NCBI GenBank assembly: GCA_947499255.1
Contig: CANMNF010000001.1
Coordinates: forward strand, 992,001 to 1,056,000
DNA from: an uncultured Sphingomonadaceae bacterium
GTDB taxonomy: Bacteria; Pseudomonadota; Alphaproteobacteria; Sphingomonadales; Sphingomonadaceae
Reading direction: 5' to 3'
Length of the DNA stretch: 64,000 nt
Shown here one piece after another: positions 1 to 7,614 of the stretch. Position 1 is the first letter of the stretch. Each line of letters starts with the position of its first letter. A program made the translations under genes and the position numbers. The notes beneath the pieces are model-generated. The model did not search any database and was not told the DNA's origin. It was given only the letters and a program-made list of their open reading frames with translations.

Positions 1-7
1 GAACTGG

Positions 8-21
8 CACGCTTCGGCGTG
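8..21 (+). other. Short UUCG hairpin at the left edge
   Basis: Positions 8-12 (CACGC) and 17-21 (GCGTG) pair perfectly around a TTCG tetraloop. It lies just upstream of a stronger terminator. It may be part of the 3' untranslated region of a gene ending left of the window; no coding sequence can be assigned to bases 1-39. Confidence 0.4.
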
Positions 22-39
22 TTAACTCCCTAAACCTTG

Positions 40-74
40 GCCACCTCGTGCGTTTTGCACGGGGTGGCTTTTTT
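40..74 (+). terminator. Rho-independent terminator
   Basis: GCCACC plus CGTGC (40-51) pair with GCACG plus GGTGGC (57-68) around a GTTTT loop, with one internal mismatch, followed by a run of six T at 69-74. The T-tract on the plus strand says it ends a plus-strand transcript entering from the left of the window. The next gene converges from the minus strand and ends at 90. Confidence 0.8.
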
Positions 75-89
75 CTTGGAAATTCATTG

Positions 90-1055
90 TTATTCCGCTG
101 CTTGCGGCAAAGCGTTTTGGCGGCTGGCCAATTCATCGGCCAAGCGGCGCACCAAAGATGCAATCATTTGCGTGGTTTCACTCAGGCCTACTCCCGGCTC
201 TCGCAAAGCTTTATCCAGATACACAGTGCGGCATACTTCGATTTGCATCGCATTCAGGCCGCGGGTGGGCGCACCGTGCCGATCAAGAACATAGCCACCG
301 GCATAGGGACGATTATGCGCTGCCAACCGCCCTGCCCTGTCAAAATGGTTTAGTGCGGTGCGGACCAGTGTGGGATCGCACGAAGCGCCAAAACGATCGC
401 CCAACACAAAATCCACCGCCGGATTGCGCCCTGATTTGGAGCCGAGCGGCGGCATCGAATGCAGATCCAGCAACAAGGCAGCGCCCCACCTGTCACGCAG
501 AGCCTCAAGCGTTTGTGCTACAGCTGCGTGATAGGGACGATGCACCTGCCCAATGCGCGCATTGAGCTCGTCACGCGTCAAACGGCGGCGCCACAATTCG
601 CCCATCCCCGGCAATCGGCGCGGCACCAGTCCAAGCCCGCTGCGCGCCCGGCGACCCGCGGCATGGCGGATCGCGCTGGCGGGAGCGCCTTCAGCGACCA
701 TGTCCCAATCCATATCATCAACAGCGCGGTTCAGATCGACCATTGCGCGCGGCGCATGAGCCACGAGCAAGCTTGCTCCTGTTTCCTGCGCAACGGCCCT
801 TCCCACAAGATCGATCATGCGATCTTCCAGCCGCAGGGATGATTCGCGCGGCGCGCGCATGCGCTGAGTTAAAGCGGGCGGATAATGGCGGCCTGCATGA
901 GGCACTGCGATGAGTATCGGGAAAGGCGCTGGTTTTTGTTGGCTAAGCGTGAAAGCTGGATGGCCTTCTGCGCCCGGAATTTCGCCGCCATCATGGCTTT
1001 GTTGCGCGTGATTTGATGGAGCCGAATCGTTTTGGCTGTGGCCTATGGCTTTCAT
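90..1055 (-). CDS. N-formylglutamate amidohydrolase family protein
   Basis: A predicted FGase-family hydrolase that releases glutamate from N-formylglutamate (last step of one histidine-degradation route) or acts on related N-formyl/N-acyl amino acids. Family signs are an N-terminal LIAVPHAGRHYP segment, a DLNRAVDD segment, LLLDLHSMPP in the middle and MQIEVCRTVYLD near the C-terminus. The reading frame is open to 1145, but I prefer the ATG at 1055 because the added N-terminal residues match no family feature; about 40 low-complexity residues still precede the conserved start, so the true start could be further in. No hut genes are adjacent, so the role in histidine degradation is not shown by context. 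Family assignment is good; substrate is inferred. Confidence 0.8.
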   Translation of the reverse strand: MKAIGHSQNDSAPSNHAQQSHDGGEIPGAEGHPAFTLSQQKPAPFPILIAVPHAGRHYPPALTQRMRAPRESSLRLEDRMIDLVGRAVAQETGASLLVAHAPRAMVDLNRAVDDMDWDMVAEGAPASAIRHAAGRRARSGLGLVPRRLPGMGELWRRRLTRDELNARIGQVHRPYHAAVAQTLEALRDRWGAALLLDLHSMPPLGSKSGRNPAVDFVLGDRFGASCDPTLVRTALNHFDRAGRLAAHNRPYAGGYVLDRHGAPTRGLNAMQIEVCRTVYLDKALREPGVGLSETTQMIASLVRRLADELASRQNALPQAAE

Positions 1056-1222
1056 AAATTCACTGCTGCCGCTGTTTTTAACCACTGTCAAAAGCTGTTG
1101 TGTCAAAGCAGGGCATCTCCAAATCGACACGGGATTTTTACACAAGCGGCGCTATGCACGGTTTCTCAACACGGCACAGCATCAACCGCTTGCCACAAAC
1201 CACTTGGACGAAGGGCCCCGGA

Positions 1223-1597
1223 ATGATCCGCATCCTGCTTGCAGAAGACGACGAAGCCATGCGCACTTACCTTAAGCGCGCATTGGAGCAGGCTGGACAT
1301 TCGGTGATGGCCGTGGACCGTGGCACAGCCGCGCTGCCGCTGCTTGAAACAGAGATCTACGATCTGCTTTTGTCCGATATCGTGATGCCGGAAATGGACG
1401 GGATCGAATTGGCGCAGCGCTGCAACGAAATCAGCCCCAGCACCAAAGTGATGTTCATCACCGGCTTTGCCGCTGTGGCTCTGCGCGCCAATCGCGAAGC
1501 GCCTCAAGCCAAAACGCTTTCCAAGCCGTTCCACCTCAAAGATCTGGTTCTGGAAGTTGAGCGGATGTTTGACGAAGCTTTCGCTGCGTCAATCTAA
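1223..1597 (+). CDS. cpdR: CpdR-type single-domain response regulator
   Basis: A stand-alone receiver domain of 124 residues. In alphaproteobacteria CpdR is phosphorylated by the CckA-ChpT relay; unphosphorylated CpdR acts as an adaptor that primes ClpXP for cell-cycle-regulated proteolysis. Sequence signs: acidic pocket AEDDEA near the N-terminus, phospho-acceptor Asp52 in LLLSDIVMPEMDG, a conserved Thr in FITGF, and Lys in SKPFH. There is no output domain. The ATG at 1223 was chosen because it begins directly at the receiver fold (MIRILLAEDD); in-frame codons upstream encode nothing receiver-like. The cognate hybrid kinase CckA is at 24083-26533. The gene is followed by tRNA-Val. Confidence 0.88.
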   Translation: MIRILLAEDDEAMRTYLKRALEQAGHSVMAVDRGTAALPLLETEIYDLLLSDIVMPEMDGIELAQRCNEISPSTKVMFITGFAAVALRANREAPQAKTLSKPFHLKDLVLEVERMFDEAFAASI

Positions 1598-1693
1598 CGC
1601 ACTTTTCAATCGCGTTTTTTCGGACCGTGCAAGGCTTTCCGCTTGCGTGATAAAAGGACCGGCGCTAATGCGCCCGCCTGTCTGGATGCAAGT

Positions 1694-1768
1694 GGGCGTA
1701 TAGCTCAGTGGTAGAGCACTGTGTTGACATCGCAGGGGCCGGGAGTTCAACTCTCTCTACGCCCACCA
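1694..1768 (+). tRNA. tRNA-Val (anticodon GAC)
   Basis: A complete cloverleaf of 75 nt with an encoded CCA. The acceptor strand GGGCGTA at 1694 pairs with TACGCCC ending at 1764, followed by discriminator A and CCA (1766-1768). The D arm is AGCTCAGTGGTAGAGC. The anticodon stem CTGTG/CGCAG encloses the loop TTGACAT, giving anticodon GAC, which reads GUC valine codons. The T arm contains the GGGAGTTCAACTCTC pattern. It stands alone between cpdR and a converging MerR gene. Confidence 0.97.
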
Positions 1769-1812
1769 TCCGGCTCTTTAAAAAATCTGCGAATTTGCCG
1801 CAGCGCACACGG

Positions 1813-2253
1813 TTAACGCTGGGCGATGTAATCGCGCGCTTGTTCCTCGATCACTTCAAGCTCGTTGATTGTCTCTTCAATCGCAACGCGCTGGGCCCGC
1901 AATTCATCGAGCCGCACGACCACCCGCTCCAGCAACCGGCGCGTTTGCTCAACATGAGCGGGATCGTGATTGGTATCATAAAGCGAAAGATGTTCCGCAA
2001 TTTCGCGGATTGAAAAGCCCAACCGCTTGCCGCGCAGGATCAGGCGCATACGGCCCATCTCACGTTTGGAATAGACCCGCATTGCGCCCACCCGGCGCGG
2101 ATTGATCAGGCCTTTATCTTCGTAAAACCGCAAGGTGCGTTGCGTCACGCCAAGTTCGGCTGAAGCCTCTGCAATAGTGGCGAGATGATCATCGCCCATT
2201 GGCGGCGTGTTATCGGATGCCTCTATGCTTGGGCTGGCTATGTCGCTTGTCAT
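1813..2253 (-). CDS. MerR-family transcriptional regulator
   Basis: A 146-residue MerR-type activator/repressor. The winged HTH spans about residues 24-60 (TIAEASAELGVTQRTLRFYE and the following DKGLINPRR wing), followed by a long C-terminal dimerisation helix (about residues 90-140, rich in E, R, L). There is no cysteine metal-binding motif, so it is not a metal sensor; it resembles the LiuR-like MerR proteins that control acyl-CoA and branched-chain catabolism. It overlaps the end of fadD by 4 bases, so it is translationally coupled to it. The divergent fadD/fadA intergenic region holds a LiuR-like site, so it probably autoregulates the whole locus. The ligand is unknown, likely an acyl-CoA. 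Confidence 0.85.
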   Translation of the reverse strand: MTSDIASPSIEASDNTPPMGDDHLATIAEASAELGVTQRTLRFYEDKGLINPRRVGAMRVYSKREMGRMRLILRGKRLGFSIREIAEHLSLYDTNHDPAHVEQTRRLLERVVVRLDELRAQRVAIEETINELEVIEEQARDYIAQR

Positions 2254-3989
2254 TCAGCTGCCTCCTTGGGCGTATTCTCGCTATTGGCTGCCGCCTTTGC
2301 AGCAGCAGCTTTTGCCTTTTCTTCTGCGACCAATTCTTTCTTTTCAAGCTTGCCGACCAAAGTCTTGGGAAGCTCGTCTCGAAATTCGTAAGCGTCGGGC
2401 ATTTCGATCGGATTGAGCCGTTCTTTTAGGAAGGCATCAAGCTCCTCCTCGCTCAATTCCATGCCTTCTTTTAGCGCGATATAAAGCTTGGGCGCTTCAC
2501 CGCGATAATCATCAGGAATGCCGATGGCGATCGCTTCTTTCACCGCTTCGTGTTCGTATGCGGCATCTTCAATCGCGCGCGGATACACGTTGTAGCCTGA
2601 GCACAAGATGATGTCCTTCATCCGGTCCACAAGGAACAGGTATCCGTCTTCATCAAGGTAGCCGATATCACCGGTGCGCAATGCTCCATCGGCAAAGGTT
2701 TCCTCGGTCGCGCCGGGGCGGTTCCAGTATCCTTTCATCACTTGCGGTCCGCGCGCGCACACTTCGCCCTTCGCGCCGGGTTCTGTAACCATTGCGCCTG
2801 TTTCAGGATCGCGTAGCTCGATGATTGTGTGCGGAAATGCCGGACCACATGAATTGTCTTTAACAGGCGTGCGGCCAAGCAGCGGATTGCTGGTGATGAT
2901 CGGTGATGCTTCGGTAAGTCCGTAACCTTCCGATACCGGCGACCCGGTACGTTCTTCAAAACGGCGCCGCACATCAAGCGGCAATGGCGCGCCGCCTGAA
3001 ATGCTTGTGCGTACTGCGGACAGGTCTGGCACCTTGTCATCGGGCAATTGGCCAAAAGCGTTGTAAATCGTGGGTACGCCAAAGATCTGCGTTGGCGGTT
3101 TGCGCTTTAATGTCTTGAGCACCTCGTCCATTTCAAAACGCGGCAACAATACCAATTCAGAACCTGTCTCAATACCGAAATTCAGCACACAAGTGAGCGC
3201 GAAGACATGGAATAGAGGCAGCACCCCCAAAGTGCGTTCCTGAACATCACGCTCTTCTCCCACATGGAGCACCATTTGCGCAGCATTTGCGGCAAGGTTG
3301 GCATGGGTTAGCATGGCGCCTTTGGGCCGCCCGGTCGTGCCGCCAGTATATTGCAGCACCGCCACATCATGCGGATCGAGCGAGACGGGCTTGAGCGGTG
3401 TCTGATCCTCAACCAGATCATTGTAATCGATATAGGTGATGTCGGCGCGGCGCTTCGCCAGTGACGAGCGTTTTACGGTGCGAAGGCCCACCGATTTCCA
3501 GAAAGAGAGCACGTCGGCCATCGGGCACAACACAATCGCTTCCAGATCGCCTTTGCCCCAAGCGTGCGCCACCTTGTCATGGATCATAGCCAGATCAGGC
3601 ACCGCGACCATTTTTGCACCTGAATCGGTGACGAGGAATTCCACTTCGCTATCAGAATAAAGCGGGTTCAAATTGACCACCACACCGCCTGCGCGCAGGA
3701 CGGCATAATACATGATCACAGAATACGGCGTGTTGGGCAGGCACAGGCCGAACCGGTCTCCTTGGTTCAATCCGGCAGACTGAAGCCCAGCCGCCACGTG
3801 ATCAACCAATTCTCCGATCTCGCCATAGGTCCATTCCCGGCCCAAGAAATCGATAGCGATTCGTTGTGGCCAGGTGGAGACGGCATAATCAAACGGCTCT
3901 GTTAACAGCCGGGGGCGCAGATTGCCCTCAGCATCCAGAATCCGACTTGTATCGAGCGGGCGGGACGCGACCCCCTTGCTGCTCATCAT
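2250..3989 (-). CDS. fadD: Long-chain fatty acid-CoA ligase
   Basis: Adenylate-forming enzyme that activates fatty acids with ATP and CoA, the entry step of beta-oxidation. The AMP-binding P-loop motif YTGGTTGRPKGAMLTH, the SEGYGLTEASP motif, TGDIGYLDEDGY and the hinge DRMKDIILCSGYNVYP are all present, and its 579 residues fit the family. The C-terminus carries a Lys/Ala/Glu-rich tail beyond the usual end. Two ATGs in a row open the frame (3989, 3986); either may be used. It is first in a two-gene minus-strand operon with the MerR regulator and is divergent from fadA. Chain-length preference cannot be told from sequence. Confidence 0.92.
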   Translation of the reverse strand: MMSSKGVASRPLDTSRILDAEGNLRPRLLTEPFDYAVSTWPQRIAIDFLGREWTYGEIGELVDHVAAGLQSAGLNQGDRFGLCLPNTPYSVIMYYAVLRAGGVVVNLNPLYSDSEVEFLVTDSGAKMVAVPDLAMIHDKVAHAWGKGDLEAIVLCPMADVLSFWKSVGLRTVKRSSLAKRRADITYIDYNDLVEDQTPLKPVSLDPHDVAVLQYTGGTTGRPKGAMLTHANLAANAAQMVLHVGEERDVQERTLGVLPLFHVFALTCVLNFGIETGSELVLLPRFEMDEVLKTLKRKPPTQIFGVPTIYNAFGQLPDDKVPDLSAVRTSISGGAPLPLDVRRRFEERTGSPVSEGYGLTEASPIITSNPLLGRTPVKDNSCGPAFPHTIIELRDPETGAMVTEPGAKGEVCARGPQVMKGYWNRPGATEETFADGALRTGDIGYLDEDGYLFLVDRMKDIILCSGYNVYPRAIEDAAYEHEAVKEAIAIGIPDDYRGEAPKLYIALKEGMELSEEELDAFLKERLNPIEMPDAYEFRDELPKTLVGKLEKKELVAEEKAKAAAAKAAANSENTPKEAAE

Positions 3990-4048
3990 CTATCCTTTCA
4001 CCGTAAAATGCGGCATTCCTTTGTGATCCGCATCTTGATTTTTGCTTG

Positions 4049-4068
4049 CCTTGACGTTTACGTAAGGG
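4049..4068. promoter_or_regulatory. LiuR-like MerR operator in the fadD/fadA intergenic region
   Basis: The sequence CCTTGACGTTTACGTAAGG (4049-4067) lies between the divergent fadD and fadA genes. It has CCTT/AAGG arms and an ACGTTTACGT core, resembling the operator I recall for LiuR-type MerR regulators. Its position between two divergent starts, with a MerR gene in one of the operons, fits a shared operator. No footprint or alignment was available. Confidence 0.5.
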
Positions 4069-4141
4069 CATAGACGCTATCGTAACCATTCAGCGCAAAA
4101 GGTCAATGCGCAGTTATTTATGTAGAGAGGCACGATTAGAC

Positions 4142-5263
4142 ATGAGTGATGTCGTCATTGCGGGCTATGTCCGCTCCCCCTTCCATCCGGCTTATCGCGG
4201 CGCTCTTGCCAAGGTTCGTCCCGATGATCTTGCAGCCAATACCATTCGCGGTCTGATCGACCGCACCGGCGTCAAAGCGGACGACATCGAAGATGTAGTG
4301 ATGGGCTGTGCTTTCCCCGAGGGCGAGCAGGGATTTAACATCGCTCGGCTGACAGTTTTGCTCGCAGGCCTGCCGCAAAGCATTGGCGGGATCACCATGA
4401 ACAGGTTCTGCGGATCCAGCATGAGCGCAATCCATTATGCCGCTGGTCAGATTGCCATGGGCGCAGGCGAGGTGTTTATCGCCGCCGGTGTCGAAGCAAT
4501 GAGCCGGGTGCCGATGACAGGTTTTAACCCGATGCCGCATCCTGAGCTTTCCAAAACCAGTGCCGCTTATGTTGGCATGGGCGATACTGCGGAAAATCTT
4601 GCCAAGAAGTACGAAATTGATCGCGCCGCCCAAGAAGAATTTGCGGTGAACAGCCAGCAAAAAGCTGGCGCAGCGATGGCCAAGAATGCCTTCAAGGACG
4701 AAATCGTGCCCTATGGCGATATCGATACAGACGGCACGCCTCGTCCCGATACAACTGCCGAGGCGCTGGCCGGCCTTAAACTCGCCTTTGACGAAAATGG
4801 CACCGTCACCGCTGGCACCGCCTCCCCGCTTACCGATGGCGCGAGCGCAGTTCTGGTGTGCAGTGCGGATTATGCGGCGAAAAACGGCCTGACGGTTCTC
4901 GCCAAAATAAAGAGCATGGCCATTTCCGGCTGCGCGCCTGAAATCATGGGCATCGGCCCGGTTGAGGCGACTAAGAAGGCTCTTGATCGCGCTGGACTGT
5001 CCATCGACGATATCGACATTGTTGAGCTCAACGAAGCGTTCTCCAGCCAGTCTTTGGCCTGTATTGCTGATCTTGGCATTCCTGAGGAAAAGATCAATCT
5101 GGATGGCGGTGCGATTGCGATCGGTCATCCGCTGGGCGCAACGGGCGCTCGCATTGTTGGAAAGGCAGCCGCGCTGCTTGGACGCGAAGGTAAGAAATAC
5201 GCTCTGGCCACCCAGTGCATTGGCGGTGGCCAAGGCATCGCGACGATTTTGGAGGCCGCATAA
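4142..5263 (+). CDS. fadA: Acetyl-CoA C-acyltransferase (3-ketoacyl-CoA thiolase)
   Basis: Thiolase that cleaves 3-ketoacyl-CoA with CoA in the last step of each beta-oxidation cycle. Nucleophile Cys90 lies in NRFCGSSMSAIHYAAGQ; the C-terminal catalytic His is in GGAIAIGHPLGATGARI and the second Cys in ATQCIGGGQG. Its 373 residues are normal for a thiolase. The ATG at 4142 was chosen because it starts the conserved VVIAGYVRSPF segment and has a GAGAGG purine stretch upstream; an earlier in-frame ATG at 4106 adds residues not seen in thiolases. The stop codon is immediately followed by the fadB start, so the two subunits of the trifunctional complex are co-translated. Confidence 0.95.
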   Translation: MSDVVIAGYVRSPFHPAYRGALAKVRPDDLAANTIRGLIDRTGVKADDIEDVVMGCAFPEGEQGFNIARLTVLLAGLPQSIGGITMNRFCGSSMSAIHYAAGQIAMGAGEVFIAAGVEAMSRVPMTGFNPMPHPELSKTSAAYVGMGDTAENLAKKYEIDRAAQEEFAVNSQQKAGAAMAKNAFKDEIVPYGDIDTDGTPRPDTTAEALAGLKLAFDENGTVTAGTASPLTDGASAVLVCSADYAAKNGLTVLAKIKSMAISGCAPEIMGIGPVEATKKALDRAGLSIDDIDIVELNEAFSSQSLACIADLGIPEEKINLDGGAIAIGHPLGATGARIVGKAAALLGREGKKYALATQCIGGGQGIATILEAA

Positions 5264-7591
5264 ATGTCTGATACCATCAATAAAGTTTGCGTGATTGGCG
5301 CAGGCACGATGGGCGCAGGTATTGCCGCGCAGGTCGCCAATGCTGGCATCCCTGTGCTGCTGCTCGACATCGTGCCGCGCGAAGGCGACAATCGCAGCGC
5401 CATCGCTGAAGGCGCGGTGAAGAAAATGCTCAAGACCAGCCCCGCGCCATTTATGAACAAGCGCGCGGCCAAGCTTGTCGAAACCGGCAATATTGAAGAT
5501 GATCTGGGCAAAGTTGCCGAGTGTGATTGGGTGGTCGAAGCGATCATCGAAAAGCTCGATATCAAGCAGGATCTCTACGCCAAGCTGGAAGAGGTGCGTA
5601 AACCCGGCACTGCGGTCAGCTCAAACACCTCCACCATTCCCCTAGAGCAGCTGACCAGTGGCCGTTCGGACCAGTTCCGCAAGGACTTTCTGATTACCCA
5701 CTTCTTCAATCCGCCGCGTTATATGCGTCTGATTGAGATTGTCTCTGGCCCGCATAGCGACACAGATACGGTCGCCAAGGTCACCGATTTCGTGGACCGT
5801 CAACTGGGCAAAACCCCTGTTGTGGCTGAAGATTCCCCCGGCTTTATCGCCAACCGGATCGGCACGTTCTGGATTCAGGCGGCGATCAATTCGGCCATAG
5901 ATATGGGCGTTTCGGTTGAAGATGCCGATGCCATTGGCGGCAAACCGATGGGCATTCCCAAAACGGGCGTATTCGGACTGGTCGATCTTATCGGCCTTGA
6001 TCTGATGCCCTACCTGCAAAAGAGTCTTACAGACACTTTGCCCAAGGACGATCCCTATCAAGCAATCGCCCGGTCAGAGCCACTGCTCGAAAAGCTCATT
6101 TCCGAAGGGTATACCGGCCGCAAAGGCAAAGGTGGTTTTTACCGCATGAACAAGGATGGCGGGAAGAAAGTCAAAGAGGCTATCGACCTGAAATCCGGCG
6201 AATACGCGCATGCGGCGCGCCCTGTCTCGATCCGTGGCAGCGCGGCCAAAGGTGATCTTGGCAAGCTTATCTCCATCCCCGGCCCAATTGGCGATTATGC
6301 CTGGGCTGTGCTTGGCCCTACCCTTGCTTATTCAGCGATGATTGTGCCCGAAGCGACAAAGACGGTTGTTGGCGTCGATGATGCGATGAAGCTGGGCTAC
6401 AATTGGAAGATGGGCCCGTTCGAGATGATCGACAAAATCGGTGCTGCTGCACTGGTGACGCGTCTTGAAGAGAGCGACATCGCTGTGCCCGAACTGTTGA
6501 AAGCGGTTGGCGATGGCAGCTTCTACCGTGTTGAAGATGGCAAGCGTCAATATTTCGGCACCGATGGCCAATATCACGATGTAGAGCGCGCCGAGGGCGT
6601 GCTGCTGCTCGAAGATATCAAGCTCAATTCTGAACCTATCATCCGCAACGGTTCTGCCGCTTTGTGGGATGTGGGTGATGGTGTTGCCTGCCTTGAATTT
6701 ACCGGCAAAATGAACTCGCTTGATGTGGAAGTGATGAAGCTGATCCAAAAGGCGATCCCCATCGTCTCGAAGGATTACAAGGCGATGGTTGTCTATAACG
6801 AAGGCAGCAACTTTTCCGCCGGAGCTAATCTCGGCCTTGCGATTTTCGCGATGAATATCGCGGCTTGGAGCGAAGTTGAAAAGCTGATCCGTCAGGGTCA
6901 AAAGGCTTACAAAGCGTTGAAATATGCACCCTTCCCCGTGGTTTCTGCCCCGTCTGGCCTTGCGCTGGGTGGTGGCTGTGAAATCGTGCTCAATTCCGAT
7001 GCGGTGCAGGCCCATGCCGAAACCTATATTGGCCTGGTTGAGACAGGCGTGGGCATCATTCCTGGCTGGGGCGGTTGCAGCGAGATGATTGAGCGCTGGC
7101 AAAACAATCCGCGCCATCCCAATGGCCCGATGCCCGCTGTGTCCAAAGCGTTTGAGCTGATTTCAACCGCGACGGTGGCAAAATCTGCCGCCGAAGCGCG
7201 CGATCACGGCTTTTTGCGTAAGCATGATCAGGTGACCATGAACCGTGATCGCCTGTTGCACGATGCCAAGGAACATGCGCTGTCGATGGTCGAAGGCTAT
7301 GCCCCGCCTAAGAAGCCTGAATTCCGCCTGCCGGGCGAAACAGGCCGCGCTGCGCTCAAACTTGCGGTGGATAGTTTCCGCAAGCAGGGCATGGCTACGC
7401 CGCATGATGTAACCGTCGCTGAAGAGTTGGCTATCGTGCTGACCGGCGGCAACACCGACATGACCGAAGTGGTGACCGAGGATCAAATGCTGGAGCTGGA
7501 GGTTGCCGGTTTTATGCGTCTGGCACGCAATCCCAAGTCGCAGGCCCGGGTCGAGCATATGCTTGAAACGGGTAAGCCGCTTCGGAACTGA
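5264..7591 (+). CDS. fadB: 3-hydroxyacyl-CoA dehydrogenase / enoyl-CoA hydratase fusion
   Basis: Multifunctional beta-oxidation alpha subunit, 775 residues. Here the dehydrogenase comes first: the NAD-binding motif VIGAGTMGAGIAAQVANAG is at the N-terminus, followed by HFFNPPRYMRLIEIV and the FIANRIG region. The hydratase/isomerase module is C-terminal, with an oxyanion-hole segment NFSAGANLGL and both catalytic glutamates in GGGCEI and LVETGVGIIPG. This order is the reverse of E. coli FadB, where the hydratase domain is N-terminal, and is common in alphaproteobacteria. The start codon directly abuts the thiolase stop, which supports assembly of a FadAB complex. Confidence 0.92.
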   Translation: MSDTINKVCVIGAGTMGAGIAAQVANAGIPVLLLDIVPREGDNRSAIAEGAVKKMLKTSPAPFMNKRAAKLVETGNIEDDLGKVAECDWVVEAIIEKLDIKQDLYAKLEEVRKPGTAVSSNTSTIPLEQLTSGRSDQFRKDFLITHFFNPPRYMRLIEIVSGPHSDTDTVAKVTDFVDRQLGKTPVVAEDSPGFIANRIGTFWIQAAINSAIDMGVSVEDADAIGGKPMGIPKTGVFGLVDLIGLDLMPYLQKSLTDTLPKDDPYQAIARSEPLLEKLISEGYTGRKGKGGFYRMNKDGGKKVKEAIDLKSGEYAHAARPVSIRGSAAKGDLGKLISIPGPIGDYAWAVLGPTLAYSAMIVPEATKTVVGVDDAMKLGYNWKMGPFEMIDKIGAAALVTRLEESDIAVPELLKAVGDGSFYRVEDGKRQYFGTDGQYHDVERAEGVLLLEDIKLNSEPIIRNGSAALWDVGDGVACLEFTGKMNSLDVEVMKLIQKAIPIVSKDYKAMVVYNEGSNFSAGANLGLAIFAMNIAAWSEVEKLIRQGQKAYKALKYAPFPVVSAPSGLALGGGCEIVLNSDAVQAHAETYIGLVETGVGIIPGWGGCSEMIERWQNNPRHPNGPMPAVSKAFELISTATVAKSAAEARDHGFLRKHDQVTMNRDRLLHDAKEHALSMVEGYAPPKKPEFRLPGETGRAALKLAVDSFRKQGMATPHDVTVAEELAIVLTGGNTDMTEVVTEDQMLELEVAGFMRLARNPKSQARVEHMLETGKPLRN

Positions 7592-7614
7592 TTGAGAGAG
7601 AAGAGAGAACCGCC

